In this document: positions 21,496 through 32,400 of the stretch, piece by piece
Layout of the letters: every line of letters starts with the position of its first letter
How positions within the stretch are numbered: the first letter of the stretch is position 1
Origin: Mesostigma viride
Lineage: Eukaryota > Streptophyta > Mesostigmatophyceae > Mesostigmatales > Mesostigmataceae
Assembly: GCA_009746045.1 (NCBI GenBank)
Contig: RPFO01000389.1
Span: 1,275,482-1,339,481, forward strand
Length of the DNA: 64,000 nucleotides
Direction of reading: 5' to 3'
Translations under genes and position numbers: made by a program
The notes under the pieces: model-generated
What the model saw: the letters and a program-made list of their open reading frames with translations, nothing else
Databases searched by the model: none
Told to the model about the DNA's origin: nothing

Positions 21496-22263
21496 TTCCT
21501 AGTGTAGCCGTGCAGGACGCCATCTTCATGGTCCTTCGGGTTTCCCGTGCCGAACGTACGTTGCCAGAGGATCTGTGATGCTTTTTTCTGGAATATACTG
21601 GGCGGTGAAAGCCCCTGTGGATGCTTGCCTGGTCATGAGTTTAGGGCGTCATTTACTGCTGTAGTGGCTGACATTCATGGTGCTTACTGCGTGAGATAAT
21701 CTGCCTTGCTTCGCGCGTGGATTTTCACTGCGCTGAAGAGCGCGTCTGGTACATAACATGTTTACGTGGTGTATAAGGTGATCAATCAACCATTTGTTCA
21801 TAGAAGGTGTGACATTAGAATGTGTTTTATATGTCTTCATCAAGCAAGTCAAAAGTAATCTCCACTGGCTTACAACCTGAATCTTGCTTTGCTGGGTCTG
21901 CTGTGTTCGTGTCTCATTGTGCAGGCTATCCCCTTGGTTGACCAACCAGGTGATTTGTGCATGGTGCCAGCGGGGCCATATTGGTTTTCTTCTCATTTTC
22001 CATCCGTGGCAACGGACCGCATGGGCGGGCGGGAGGGCATAGATGCATGGCAGGGCAGGCCAGGCCAGGCGAGGCAGGAAAGGCTGCAAGGGTATGCAGC
22101 ACAGGTAGGCTGGCAGGCAAGGGCCATGGGGCATGAGCCATGGGGCTTGAGCTACGAGCCTTGCGGCATGGGGTTTGGGGATGGGGCAAACAGGAGGGCA
22201 GGCAGCCAGCCACATCCACATGATTAGGGGCCAGACAGCAATCAGGGGCACCGCGGGCCTACT
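21496..22263. other. Spacer between two tandem arrays
   Basis: No gene recognised. The right part (22020-22260) is rich in GGCAGG and CATGG phrases and grades into the 30-bp array. Confidence 0.3.
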
Positions 22264-23716
22264 TATGCATGCCAGGCACCCCACCAACCCACGCAAGCAT
22301 GCCAGCCACCCCCATGCCCACGCACGCATGCCAGCCCCCCCACAAACCCACTTATGCATGCCAGCCACCCCCCACACCCACGTACGCATGCCAGCCACCC
22401 CCCACACCCACGCACGCATGGCAGCCACCCCACGAACCCACGCACGCGTGCCAGCCCCCCCCTAAACCCACGCATGCATGGCAGCCCCCCACCACACCCA
22501 CGCATGCATGCCACTCCCCCCACACACCCACGCAGGCATGCCTGCCACCCCCCAGACCCACGTACGCCCCCCCCACACACCCACGCACGCATGTCAGCCC
22601 CCCCCCTCATGCACGCATGCATGCCAGCCACCTCACAAACCCACGCATGGATGCCAGCCCCCCCCACATGCATGCATGCATGCCAGCCCCCCCCCACACC
22701 CACGCACGCATGGCAGCTGCCCCCCCAACCCACGCACGCATGCCAGTCACCCCCCACATGCACGCATGCTTGCCAGCCACCCCACATGCAAACAAGCCCC
22801 CCCCCCACATGCATGCTTGCATTCCAGCCACCCCACAAACCCATGCACGCATGCCAGCCACCCCCACACCCTCGCACGCATGCCAGCCACCCCACGAGCC
22901 CACGCGTGCATGCCAGCCACCCCCCGCATGCACGCATGGATGCCAGCCACCCCACACACCCACGCACGCATGGCAGCCACCCCCCACACCCACGTACGCA
23001 TGCCAGCCACCCCCCACACCCACGCACGCATGGCAGCCCTCCCCACGAACCCAGGCACGCATGCCAGCCCCCCCCAAACCCACGCACGCATGGCAGCCCA
23101 CCCCCAAACCCAGGCACGCATGCCAGCCACCCCCACACCCACGCACGCATGTCAGCCCCCCCCCACACCCACGCATGCATGCCAGCCCCCCCCCAAACCC
23201 ACACACGCATGCCAGCCCCGGCCCCCCACGTGCACGCATGCATGCCAGCCACCCCACCAACCCACTTATGAATGCCAGCCACCCCCGTCACCAACGTACG
23301 CATGCCGTCCCCCCCCACACCCACGCAGGCATGCCAGCCCGCTCCGCCCCACATGCGTGCATGGCAGCTCCCCCCCACATCCACGCATGCATGGCAGCCC
23401 CCCCACAAACCCACGCATGCATGCCAGCCACCCCACAAAACCACGCACGCATGCCAGCCACCCCCACACCCACGCACGCATGCCAGCCCCCCCACAAACC
23501 CACGCATGCATGCCAGCCACCCCCCACATACACGCATGCATGACAGCCACCCCCCACATGCACGTGCATGCCAGCCACCCCCCACACCCACATACGCATG
23601 CCAGCCACCCCCACACCCACGAACGCATGCCAGCCACCCCACGAACCCATGCACGCATGCCAGCCCCCCCCTAAACCCACGCATGCATGGCAGCTCCACA
23701 CCACACCCACGAATGG
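22264..23716. repeat. 30-bp minisatellite, about 48 copies
   Basis: The consensus is close to CACGCACGCATGCCAGCCAC plus CCCCCACACC. The period is 30 bp, occasionally 29-31 through C-run length changes. One strand is almost free of G outside GCATGCCAG, giving strong strand asymmetry. Because 30 is divisible by three and the unit lacks stops, long frames of 300-500 codons open on both strands (MPATPPTHAR-type and GGWHACVG-type). These are repeat artefacts. The unit embeds the palindrome GCATGC. Confidence 0.95.
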
Positions 23717-24086
23717 ACAGGGCTGGACTGCCGCGCCCCACGGTCGCGCACAAGGGCACTGTCGAGTCATGTACAAAACATGCTCAACATGAATTAAGTC
23801 ATAGCACTTGGGCATGAACGATGGTGCATGTGTTTACAAAGGATTGCCACTCAATGAATATTAATGAATGATGAACATGGGAGTTTGCATGGAAGTGTTT
23901 GGTCGTTATGGCTGCCGCTTGCAAAAAGCGGTACCCACATTGTGTCCTACATGGCATATAGCTTCATTTTGAGTTGAAGTAATGAGTAAGGAAATACTTG
24001 CATGCAATGAACGGCGACGCCTCACAATGTACAGTACTATTCGGATTGGGTTGATGTACTAGTAGTACGACGCGTGCTGGACGTGC
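23717..24086. other. Spacer
   Basis: Nothing recognised; AT-richer unique-looking sequence between the minisatellite and repeat R1. Confidence 0.3.
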
Positions 24087-24561
24087 CCGTGAGGGACGGA
24101 TGATGAGCGTGGGATCGACGGTGCGGCGGGCCGGCGCGAGCGCGCGCGATGGGAAGCCCCCAAAGGAAGGCCGCCGAGCGTTCGCCCCCCGGCGTAGTGT
24201 CCGGCCCGGTCGGCGGGCTCAACCCGGCCTGCCGAAGCTTTCGGCGGAGGCCTCAGGGCCCCTGGTGGCGTAGTGCGTCCGAACAAGTGGGGGGCCTTGG
24301 CCCCCCCACCTTGTAGTCCCCTCTACGATTAAGCCAGCCGATACGATTATAAGCCAGCCGAAAAAGTTGGTCAAACCGTGAGGACCAAACGGGGGCCGTA
24401 CGAAAACCGTGAGCGCGGGGCGCCCGATAGTCATCGCGATCAGGGAGATACGACTTGGCGCCCAATCGGAATAGTACACGAAAATTCGCGAACCTTGGAG
24501 ATCGAGTCTGATATTTTTCTGAACGGGTCTGAAATGGCAGTTTTGTCCAGATCCGGTTCAG
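24087..24561. repeat. Dispersed repeat R1, copy 1
   Basis: GC-rich non-coding repeat starting CCGTGAGGGACGG, containing GCGCGAGCGCGCGCGATGGG and GGCGGAGGCCTCAGGGCCCC, ending GTCCAGATCCGGTTCAG. It matches 26859-27321 at high identity with several indels. Confidence 0.85.
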
Positions 24562-25094
24562 CACTTTTGCGGGCAGGTGGGGCGGCCAGCCAATGGCCGC
24601 GGCCACATAAAAGTACGGAACCCGGCACGATGTCGGCTTGTTGCGCGTCGGTCAAACTCTTGGCACGAAGCATCTCTAACCAAACAAGCCGGCGAAGGTT
24701 AACGGTTCTGGGACGCAGAAGTACAACAACTCGGAGGTCAAAAGCCCGCCGTCCTCAAGATTCGTAGCGTTCCGTGCGGCAGTTCAACGGAACGTCCAGA
24801 AAATGTTAAGAAACCCTTATATTTTGGGCGTTACGGCCGTTTCGTTGTCCGCATTTCGTTCCGAAACCGTTTCACTGAGTGTTTCCGTAGCATTTTTCGA
24901 TTCAGACCGAAATTTATGTCTGAACGTGATTTGACTTAATTTTATTTTAGAAGTGCAAGGAAAATTTGAGTTCGAGGAGCGGAGCGTAGTACGATGCTTG
25001 CTGGACGAAGTTTTCGAGATTCTGCACCGATTCTGGACTCAGCGCAGATAGAACCTGCTGAAATCAACAATGCTACGAAATTTAGCCCTGAACG
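24562..25094. other. Unassigned spacer between R1 and R2
   Basis: No recognised gene or repeat. It contains TTTCGTTCCG-rich phrases and no frame with domain signal. Confidence 0.3.
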
Positions 25095-25488
25095 CTTGTC
25101 CACGGCGTGGGACAAGTGCACAGCCAAATTCCCTGCGATCACTGTGATTCCTTTTTGCCTGGTACCACTCGCAGATTTGACCGTCAGATATTCGGCCCGC
25201 CATTCTGAACTGTCGGATCTTGGGTTCGAAATAAAAGTATGACACTTTTGAAATGTTGGTGGTTTTGGGGAAACTATGGAAAAGGTGGCGCCCTGGCGCG
25301 GTCGTATGCGTGGCCGTAGATCAATCATCGGACGGTTAAACTGGATGAGCGGAAACCCAGAACGAGAGGTCTGTCGTCAGGATCAATTAAATCAGCGGCG
25401 AAAATCGTTGGTGGAAGGGCGGGGGTGGCGGGGCGGGAGGTGGCCCCGCAAGAAACCGCCCCAAGAAGCCGCGGCAGACTACGGGCGC
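25095..25488. repeat. Dispersed repeat R2, copy 1
   Basis: A 394-bp block beginning CTTGTCCACGGCGTGGGACA and ending GCAGACTACGGGCGC. It is nearly identical to 26230-26623; one substitution was noticed (GTTGGTGG against GTTTGTGG). The high identity points to a recent duplication. Confidence 0.9.
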
Positions 25489-26140
25489 GCTGAACCGTTG
25501 TGGAGGGGTGGCCAAGAAACCGCGGCAGTTACAAAAGGCGCCATGACGGCGCGCACTGGACTTGTCAGCCTGGACCTGGTCAACAAGAATATTCTGCCGG
25601 CAGCCTGCTTCTTTTCCGGGCCTGGACACTTTCTAGATCGGAATCTGTATTGTCTGGCCCACTCTGGTTCCGGGAGACAATCTCTACTAAAATGGCAGCC
25701 TGAACAAGGCCTGAAGATTCAATCATGGCTCCGGACTGCTCCGGAACTTGGATTCTCCCTTTTTTATTTCCGCGAGGCGGTTACTGTTCAACTGAACTTT
25801 TCACGCGGACAAACAACAGGTAGGTACTGCAATCTGGTTCAAAAGCAACTTCCCCGCCTCCCTGGAAACTGAACCCCCGACGCAGTCGGGGCACGTGTAG
25901 GGTGTAGATTCCGTAACGTCTTTATTTCATGTCCATCTACGGACACGATGGTCCGAGAAATGACAAATTCATTGCTTTGGACCAATTCTGACCAAATCTC
26001 GGGACAAATCTACCAGTTCGTACTTGTCCCACTGCAGTGGTACAAGTTCCGCACTTGTCCCACTTGTGGACAAGCTGCTTGTCTCACTGGACACTCGTGG
26101 GATGCAGCGCTCTAGTGGCCACTCGGGACGACTTGTAGTC
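25489..26140. other. Unassigned spacer
   Basis: No recognised gene. The last 120 bases contain repeated ACTTGTCCCA phrases and lead into a hairpin with perfect 13-bp arms (26130-26142 and 26161-26173, GACTTGTAGTCAC). Confidence 0.35.
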
Positions 26141-26230
26141 ACTCGGGCCATGCGGCCCTCGTGACTACAAGTCGGCCCTCGTGACCACTATAGCGCTGGT
26201 CCCACTCGGGTCCAGTGAGACAAGCTACAC
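26141..26230. repeat. Repeat R3, copy 1
   Basis: A 90-bp block ACTCGGGCCATGCGGCCCTC onward to AGACAAGCTACAC, repeated at 26639-26728. It abuts R2 copy 2 directly. Confidence 0.85.
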
Positions 26231-26623
26231 TTGTCCACGGCGTGGGACAAGTGCACAGCCAAATTCCCTGCGATCACTGTGATTCCTTTTTGCCTGGTAC
26301 CACTCGCAGATTTGACCGTCAGATATTCGGCCCGCCATTCTGAACTGTCGGATCTTGGGTTCGAAATAAAAGTATGACACTTTTGAAATGTTGGTGGTTT
26401 TGGGGAAACTATGGAAAAGGTGGCGCCCTGGCGCGGTCGTATGCGTGGCCGTAGATCAATCATCGGACGGTTAAACTGGATGAGCGGAAACCCAGAACGA
26501 GAGGTCTGTCGTCAGGATCAATTAAATCAGCGGCGAAAATCGTTTGTGGAAGGGCGGGGGTGGCGGGGCGGGAGGTGGCCCCGCAAGAAACCGCCCCAAG
26601 AAGCCGCGGCAGACTACGGGCGC
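26230..26623. repeat. Dispersed repeat R2, copy 2
   Basis: Near-identical second copy of 25095-25488. It lies between the two R3 copies, giving the order R3-R2-R3. Confidence 0.9.
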
Positions 26624-26638
26624 TGACTCGCGCGGCAG

Positions 26639-26728
26639 ACTCGGGCCATGCGGCCCTCGTGACTACAAGTCGGCCCTCGTGACCACTATAGCGCTGGTCC
26701 CACTCGGGTCCAGTGAGACAAGCTACAC
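26639..26728. repeat. Repeat R3, copy 2
   Basis: Second copy of the 90-bp block at 26141-26230, apparently identical. Confidence 0.85.
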
Positions 26729-26858
26729 ATGCTAAACGTGGCCTGAAATCGTTTTTTGTTGAGCGGTCACTAGTTTCGAGCAATAAAAACGAATCCAAGC
26801 CGAGTTCAGGCCAAATTTTCGTAGTTCCGAGGAATCAAAATTAATTTGGAAGATTTCC

Positions 26859-27321
26859 CCGTGAGGGACGGAGCGTGGGATCGACGGTGCGGCGGGCCCG
26901 CGCGAGCGCGCGCGATGGGAAGCCCCGAAAGGGAGGGCCGCCGAGCGTTCGCCTCCCGGCGTAGTGGCCGGCCTGGTAGGCGGGCGCTGCCCGGCGGCCC
27001 GAAACGTTCGGCGGAGGCCTCAGGGCCCCTGGTGGCATAGTGCGTCCGAATAAGTGGGGGGCCTTGGCCCCCCCACCTTGTCCCCTTCTAGTAACTACGA
27101 TTAACACGGACGGTCCAAAAGTTTGGCGAACCGTGAGGACCGAAAAGTCGGTGGCCCGTACGAAAACCGCGAGCGCAGGGCGACCGATAGTCAGGGCGAT
27201 CCGGGGATCCGCTGTGGCGCCCAATCGGAGCAGTTGCCCGAAAAGTGGCAAACTAGGGAGATCGAGTCTCACACGTTCTGAACGGGGGCTGAAATGGCGG
27301 TTACGTCCAGATCCGGTTCAG
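26859..27321. repeat. Dispersed repeat R1, copy 2
   Basis: Second copy of 24087-24561, closing the mosaic. A LINE 3' end joins its right border through a few shared bases (AG). Confidence 0.85.
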
Positions 27322-27535
27322 TGATGAAGGAGACCACCCCCACTCAAGTCTGTGGGGGCTCCGCGTGTGACCGCGTATGGCATTCATAGCGATTCGGGCC
27401 GGGGTGCCCACACCCCTGTAACTAGGACCTAGAAAGCTTATACCATCCATTCCATCCCATGTTCCCCTCCTACTGAGGACTTATGCCCACGTGACGCAGT
27501 CACGTGTCTATTAAATTAATTAATTAATTAATTAG
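27320..27535 (+). mobile_element. LINE 3' end, strongly 5'-truncated
   Basis: It starts inside the last coding bases of the copy A family (AGTGATGAAGGAGACCACCC) and runs through ACTAGGACCTAG, the CCATTCCATCCCATG phrase and CACGTGACGCAGTCACGTG, ending in TTAATTAATTAATTAATTAG. Length is about 215 bp. Confidence 0.85.
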
Positions 27536-29350
27536 GGGCCCTATTAGCACTGATTAGGGCCTTATGTCATACTGGTACTCACTTAAATTGTCAGATAGGA
27601 ACTGCCCTTGGTGGGTAATTAATGTACTTGATAGGTTAGTTAGAATCCAAGTCAGACACTGAACTAGGTGCCCTAATATAAACAAGCTCCCGGGCTCGAA
27701 GTTTACCTAACCCGGGCTGAACTTTCCCCGTAAAGTGTCAAAACCATGCAAAAAAGCCCCCGAAAAATTATTTATTCGCAAATTTTTCGAATTATTCCAC
27801 TACGGTAGCATGCTCTTGTGATTTTTAAGCTGGAAATGTGTTTGGGAAGGTATGTGTGGCCATCTATGATGTTTTGTGCCACGTTGGAATTGAATGCCTA
27901 TACGGTAGTGCTAGCAAAACACCCCAAAATAACTGCACCCGTTATAATGGTCTGAGCTATTTTGAGCGGTATGGTAGCTAGCCTGTGCAGTTGGCTATGG
28001 CATGTCGGTCATGTTGTGAATGCATCTATGGCATGCCCGTGATTATCTTAAACTCCCCTCAAAGGGCCAGGGTCAGCAGATTTTGAGAAATGGTCCATAT
28101 TGCATGATATATCTCTTGAACCCCATCTGCACCGTCGGTACCGGGCCCCTTGAGGGGGGTGCTATTTATAGCAGCTGTAGGGCATAGATATGTGACCAAT
28201 GACATGACCCCAAAGTTATTTGATATAAAAGCATCCTTGGTTCCAAGGGTGGGCCAGAAAATATTATTTGGTTGGATACTCTCATACTTACTAAGATACG
28301 GCCATATACTTCAGTCCGTCACTGGTTCTGGTGGTTCCCGGCCGGACACAATTGAAGGGTTAGGCGGGACGGGGGTGTCATCCCCTCCCCGACCGCGAAG
28401 CTGAAAAGAGGCCTCCCCACGTCCCCGACACCACTGACCTGAATGCCCAATCACAGTTGCCCCACGCCTGATGGCTGGCGCAGGTACAACCGTACAAGGT
28501 CTAGTGACGTACGTTAGAAGCTATCTAGGCCTTCGGACCCACACTCAGCGTCGGCACCAAAAGGCCGGCTGGTGCAGTACGCCAGTACCTACCCTCGTGA
28601 CAAGCGCTAGTATCACGCTACCTACGGCAGGTCGGTCCCCTTTGAGCCCGTCCACGCGTCATCTGTGAGTTGAGCGAAGCTCAACTCACCAACTGCTTCG
28701 TTATTTTGATCTTTTGCATGGTGGCCTTTTGCCTTGCAAACTCCAACGTAACTTGGAAGCAGACGATGAAACATTAACTGATTATAAAATAATTTGCTGC
28801 TCACGGAGATATAGAAAGGCATAGCCAGGCTTCGGCAACCAAGCATGTGCAGCATTGCTGTGGATATTTATCTAGGATCAGTCGATATACGTTAACCCAG
28901 ACAAACAGAGTATCGACCACCCAATACATTTGCGGTCAAGCCTGCGCAACATTGTTGCAGCCTTAGCGTAACTGAAAGCCGTCTTGAGGGCCTACCAGGA
29001 TCTGGTAGGGCGCAAGTCGTCTTCCCGGTCGATATCGCGCGCAGTCAAGGCTGCTTTTCATGCTATGCTGGACCTAATCGAAATCGCATGACTGCAATGT
29101 ACGGGTGCGAGGCAATTCCGGGCGATGCCCAGAGATCGAGGCTAGTTGCAAACATATAGAATGTCGCGCAGCAGCAGCTATAATGGAGGCTCGAGCCGCG
29201 ATGCGTCCACGACAGCCTACCACGCTGAAAGTATTGCCGACGACCCTTTTAAAGGTCATCCATGGCATAATAAATGTAAAATTGGCCAATTTCATATTTG
29301 CCTTGACACCTTCATTTTGCTGCGACGAAACTAGTTAACATGTATGCTAA
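27536..29350. other. Region upstream of TTLL gene, no gene recognised
   Basis: No domain-bearing frame. A perfect hairpin with 11-bp arms and a 3-base loop (GTGAGTTGAGC, GAA, GCTCAACTCAC) is at 28665-28689. A phrase near 28630-28650 (CGGCAGGTCGGTCCCCTTTG AGCCCG) is similar to one at about 39880-39910. The TTLL promoter may lie toward the right end but no TATA box stands out. Confidence 0.3.
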
Positions 29351-29405
29351 TACAATAACACCGTCACTTTGTACACCCGCTGTTTCTGTGTGCCACGTGT
29401 GAAAT

Positions 29406-32400
29406 ATGGCCTGCCAGACCTCGTCATCCACAGCTTCCCCCAGCCGACCCACCAGCGGTTTGCAAACGCCGAGTATGAAGTCCAAGCTGGAGCCCAGGAC
29501 AATGTATCATCAAGTAGGGCGCCCGTTCGAAGGCAGTCCTTGCCCAGCAATCCCCGACAGCCATACCCACTCCCATCAAACCAACTTGCTACCAACCTGC
29601 CCCCCCCCTACTCTACCCTGCCAGCTAGCACAGGGTTCCCTCAGAGACGCTCATCAGACACACTGTCGAGGGATTGTTTGGCAGGTTCATCAGGATTGCC
29701 CCAGCCATTGGCTCCTCAATATACCCCAACCAGCGCCCCTCCTCCACGGACAGGCATTCACAAAGTCTCTTTAACCAGCCAAGGTGGCCAATCTAACCCT
29801 CCTCTTCCGGCCGGTGCAAGCGCAAGGGAATGCGACCCGTTCTCTATGGGGTTGACGGGCACTCGTACGAGTTCCCAGCGAGCGAACGTTGAACCTCCGG
29901 GAGCTGCCTCTGGCAAGGGCTCGTGGCGCCGCCAGCATCAGCCACCGGCATTGGCTGTAGGCAAGGGGCAGTCCCACTATGGCGAGGAGGAAGACAAGGG
30001 ACGACCGACTGCAATGGCCAGCACCGCTGCTGCAGGCATGAGGTGTGTACTATGCTGCTGTCCATGAGCGAGCGTTCTAAACGTGCTTTTACCCTGATAT
30101 TTCTTTTCTCTCTGCTTGCACTATCTGCTTTCTTCCCTCCTGGAGATAGCTGTATTTTCAAGGTATGTCTATGATCATCACAAGACGACATCTCCCGCAA
30201 TTGGCCAGGTAGCGTGCATGGCCGAACGGAGTTTACAAGGATTACACAATATTTTTGCGTAATGCAATATGCTTACTTCTCTGGGCTGGAGCCTGTCCGT
30301 TCTTCTTTTTGCAGCCCCTAAAAGACGTTTGATGGGACTAGGGGCGTCTTTTAGTCTGTCCCTGACATTGTGGCAGATACCCATTCCATTGCCTGCCTGC
30401 CCCCAGGCTCGAATCCCTTTGAACCCCACCATGTACGGTTTGTTTTCTTCTCTCCTTCCTGGTGCCACTCTTCCTGTCCTTGCCCCTTATAGCCTACTCC
30501 TCACCGCCACCACCACCACCCACCACCCACCCCTGGCACACCAGATTGCCATTGTGTATCCAAGTGTTTTGTGCCAACCCCTTCCCATTCCTCCAATACC
30601 TAGCTGAATTACTTGTGTTACTTGCCTTTTGGTTTAGCTCCCGAGAGACAAAGTCCATGGCCCATGCCTGATCATCCATTCAATAGGGCTATATCCAACA
30701 TCTAGCCCTGCTTGTTGTCGTTCTCACTCTATCAAGAGCAGTGCCCATATTCCTCTGCCATGCGGCGCTCCCTTGCAGCAGCTCGGATGGGGGGACCTCC
30801 ACCTCGGGGATGACATTGCTTCGACTGGCAGCTCGCGGCCCCAATGCCTCTGAAGAAACAGTCACCCTAGCTACAGGTAAGTTTCAGGAGCAAGCATGTT
30901 GATTATCTAGGTTGGTTAAGTGTGCATGTAGGGTAATATTGCGTTGGTGGGAAAGCAGGTTGGCAGAGCATTTTTTTACCTCGGGCACTATCAAGTGAAA
31001 GACTAATGAAGAATATATATGACTACATGATCAAGGAGGTGGGCTTATCCAGTCAATCATCGTGTCAGCTAACCAGGGGTGCTAAGCATGACAGATCTGG
31101 GATGTCTGGCAATGTGCATTTCTATGGTATGTAGGATGAGCCGGTCATTGCAACCATGGCATTTAAAGTACAGTCATCCCCGCGTAAGTTACGATTCTTA
31201 AGGCTACGGCCCCGTGGTAAGTTACGACGCCGCAGATTTTGGCAGCGTATACCTCACCGCCCACCGTTCCCAAAGCATCTGGCCGGACAACGAAAAATGG
31301 GCTACGGGCGACTTTGATGCTGCAGCTGGATCGGGCTTAACAAGAGCTGTCGATCGCCGTATAGAAGTCCGTCAGAGGAGGAGGGGTGGGCTGCTAGCCT
31401 TATTCTACCGCTAAGGTAACGTCCCCGGGTTAAGGTACGCCCCCGCATTAAGTTACGATGCCGATACTTTGGCGGCGATCGTAATTTAATGCGGGGATGA
31501 CTGTATGTGAATGCAGCCACAAGGCGATGGCCTGGCATGGCCCTCGGAGGAACTCCACAACAGCTGGTGGCATTTCTTTCAGAGACCCTTCTTTCCAGCT
31601 TGACTTGGTAGCAAGCTAGCCTACTACAGGCAAGGATAGAAATAGACTGGCACCTCTTGGTAGCATGGGTTTATGCCTGGGGGCAGCGCTATGTCACGGA
31701 GCCACTTATTCACACGGGAAGCCTTGCATTGTCATGACCGATTTTGTGGTCCCCTCTAGAGGGCAAAGAACGAGACCCCTCAAGTCACCGCGATCTTGTG
31801 GTTTAGATGCTCATCCATTCCTGAGCTGACACTGTTTTATGCGTCCGCAACACACGCAACTGCACAATCGCACGTGACTGCTGAGTTCATTGTCTGGTTG
31901 GCAGTCGTTACTGTTGCTGACGTAAAAGCGATCTTGACACCTGACAATGCCATCCAAGCGTGTGCAACACCATGCCTTTCTCCCCTGTGTCCCCATCCCT
32001 TGTCCCATCGCAATGTTTTCCCCTTGCGCTCTGACGGCTGCACTCCCCCCAACCAAAACCATTCAGCAGCTGTTGACCCCGCTGTGGATGGCAGCAGGAG
32101 CACGCGCCACAATGGCGGCGTGCTGCCATCTCCCATCTCTCAAACCTACATGGGAGCACCGCCGGCCGCTCCCACTGCCCATGCCCGCCCACCCCTAGTG
32201 ACACATATCAAAGTGGACGCCTCAACGGCTGGTGGCCAGCCCATGACGTCCGGGACCGCCTATGAGGCTCTGTATGCGCGGGCGCAGGCAGGCGTAGATC
32301 CCTGGGACGCAGATGGTGCTGGCCAGGGCGGCAGCACAAGTGGAAAACCCCCGGTGCGTCCCAGGAGTGGCCGACGCAGCAGCAGTGGCCGCCGCAAAGC

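Noticed and set aside
21113-21502. Ser/Gln/Phe-rich frames (SQYSQFSQ)
   Set aside because: They arise from the TTCTCAG array.
22264-23716. CRISPR-like array
   Set aside because: There are no unique spacers; the whole unit repeats, and the context is eukaryotic.
22264-23816. Long frames (up to about 500 codons) of MPATPPTHAR and GGWHACVG type
   Set aside because: They are direct products of a 30-bp tandem repeat without stops and appear in several frames on both strands.
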